NCBI GenBank assembly: GCA_905236465.1
Contig: CAJOQA010000121.1
Location: 1-13,248, forward strand
Origin: an uncultured Treponema sp.
Lineage (GTDB): Bacteria; Spirochaetota; Spirochaetia; Treponematales; Treponemataceae
DNA: 13,248 nucleotides
Direction of reading: 5' to 3'
Shown here piece by piece: positions 12,834 through 13,248 of the stretch. The notes under the pieces are model-generated. The model saw nothing but the letters and a program-made list of their open reading frames with translations. It was not told the origin of the DNA and did not search any database. Both the position numbers and the translations under genes were made by a program. Every line of letters begins with the position of its first letter. Positions within the stretch are counted from its first letter, which is position 1.

Positions 12834-13248
12834 TTGGAAACTTTTCTAAAGCAGCTTGTTAACGGCTTGTCTCTTGGCAGCATATATGCCCTTATAGCTT
12901 TGGGCTACACAATGGTTTATGGAATTGTAAAGCTCATAAACTTTGCCCACGGAGACATAATGATGATGGGAGCCTATGCAGGCTATTTTGTACTTAGAAG
13001 AATGGGGGCAAATCCTTTGGGGCTTACCTGTGCTTTTCTTGTCGCAATGATTTTCTGCGGTGCCCTAAGCATAGTCATTGAACGCTTGGCATACCGCCCC
13101 TTGCGCAACGCACCCCGCCTGAACTCTCTGATTACCGCAATCGCCGTGGAGCTGATCCTGCAAAACCTGATGCGGGTACTCCCCTTTGTTGGCCCTAACC
13201 CAAGAGAATTCCCCACTATGCCTACAAAGATGTTTTCTTTGGGCAGGC
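12834..13248 (+). CDS. livH: Branched-chain amino-acid ABC transporter permease LivH (3' partial)
   Basis: These are the first 138 residues of the LivH family of inner-membrane permeases, which with LivM, the LivG/LivF ATPases and a LivJ/K binding protein import leucine, isoleucine and valine (or related amides such as urea in paralogues). The frame starts at TTG with a good GGAGG and stays open to the window edge. The start of the family is unmistakable: LVNGLSLGSIYALIALGYTM (8-27), then VYGIVKLINFAHGDIMMMGA (28-47), and later IERLAYRPLRNAPRLNSLIT (82-101). Three hydrophobic segments are visible in the fragment. The rest of the gene, and probably livM, livG and livF, lie beyond the window. 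A binding-protein gene is not upstream. Expression is probably controlled through the leader element directly before it. Substrate is by family; amide transporters of the same family are not excluded. Confidence 0.93.
   Translation, partial: METFLKQLVNGLSLGSIYALIALGYTMVYGIVKLINFAHGDIMMMGAYAGYFVLRRMGANPLGLTCAFLVAMIFCGALSIVIERLAYRPLRNAPRLNSLITAIAVELILQNLMRVLPFVGPNPREFPTMPTKMFSLGR

Noticed and set aside
12811..12849. 12-codon ATG frame (MFFWRTTSWKLF) before and overlapping livH, considered as a leader peptide
   Set aside because: It has no ribosome site (the preceding bases are the hairpin and T tract) and lies after the hairpin, not before it, so it cannot drive classic translational attenuation.
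12983..13216. 77-codon minus-strand frame at the right edge
   Set aside because: It is opposite the unmistakable livH reading frame.
1..13248. tRNA or rRNA genes, CRISPR arrays, insertion sequences, a diversity-generating retroelement linked to the SUMF1 protein
   Set aside because: Apart from the short regulatory repeats listed, no cloverleaf-like segment, repeat-spacer pattern, transposase, terminal inverted repeats, reverse transcriptase or duplicated template region could be found by reading the sequence.

Overview
The window is about 13.2 kb of densely coding bacterial chromosome with moderate G+C (low forties per cent by eye). It carries ten genes and no RNA genes, insertion sequences, CRISPR arrays or origin-like repeats. 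The gene content suggests an anaerobic or microaerotolerant host-associated bacterium. A Treponema-like spirochaete is my best guess, because AAA-ATPase-like/PD-(D/E)XK proteins and secreted sulfatase-modifying-factor (SUMF1) proteins are abundant families there. This is an inference from family content, not from a phylogenetic marker.

Layout. Positions 1-1462 (+) hold the end of an ABC uptake operon for a thiamine-pyrimidine precursor: a ThiY-like binding protein cut by the window edge, then its ATPase. Positions 1538-3454 (+) hold one gene encoding fused PyrK and PyrD, a single-chain NAD-linked dihydroorotate dehydrogenase for pyrimidine synthesis, with its own promoter and a strong terminator. 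Positions 3540-4588 (+) hold a superoxide dismutase overlapping a Cys-rich Rrf2 regulator, apparently a self-contained oxidative or nitrosative stress operon. From 4571 to 12604 everything is on the minus strand. In transcription order it reads chemoreceptor (12604-10508), ZIP metal transporter (10452-9661), secreted SUMF1-domain protein (9597-7870), AAA-ATPase-like/degenerate nuclease protein (7857-6274) and SulP anion transporter (6259-4571). The last three are only 12 and 14 bp apart and look co-transcribed. At 12834 a divergent plus-strand livH (branched-chain amino-acid permease) begins and runs off the end; it starts with TTG.

The regulatory DNA is compact and is the most unusual part of the window. 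The sodA promoter lies inside the pyrKD terminator, so the sodA transcript should begin partway up the terminator stem. In front of livH, a good promoter is followed at once by two near-identical 12-bp palindromes exactly 20 bp apart. They can also fold into a 15-bp hairpin with a T tract, which looks like an operator pair, an attenuator or both. No upstream plus-strand gene would need a terminator there.

I see no clear evidence of a wholly new defence or mobile system. The least understood unit is the SUMF1 / AAA-PD-(D/E)XK / SulP gene set, in which the first two proteins have lost residues that the catalytic members of their families need.
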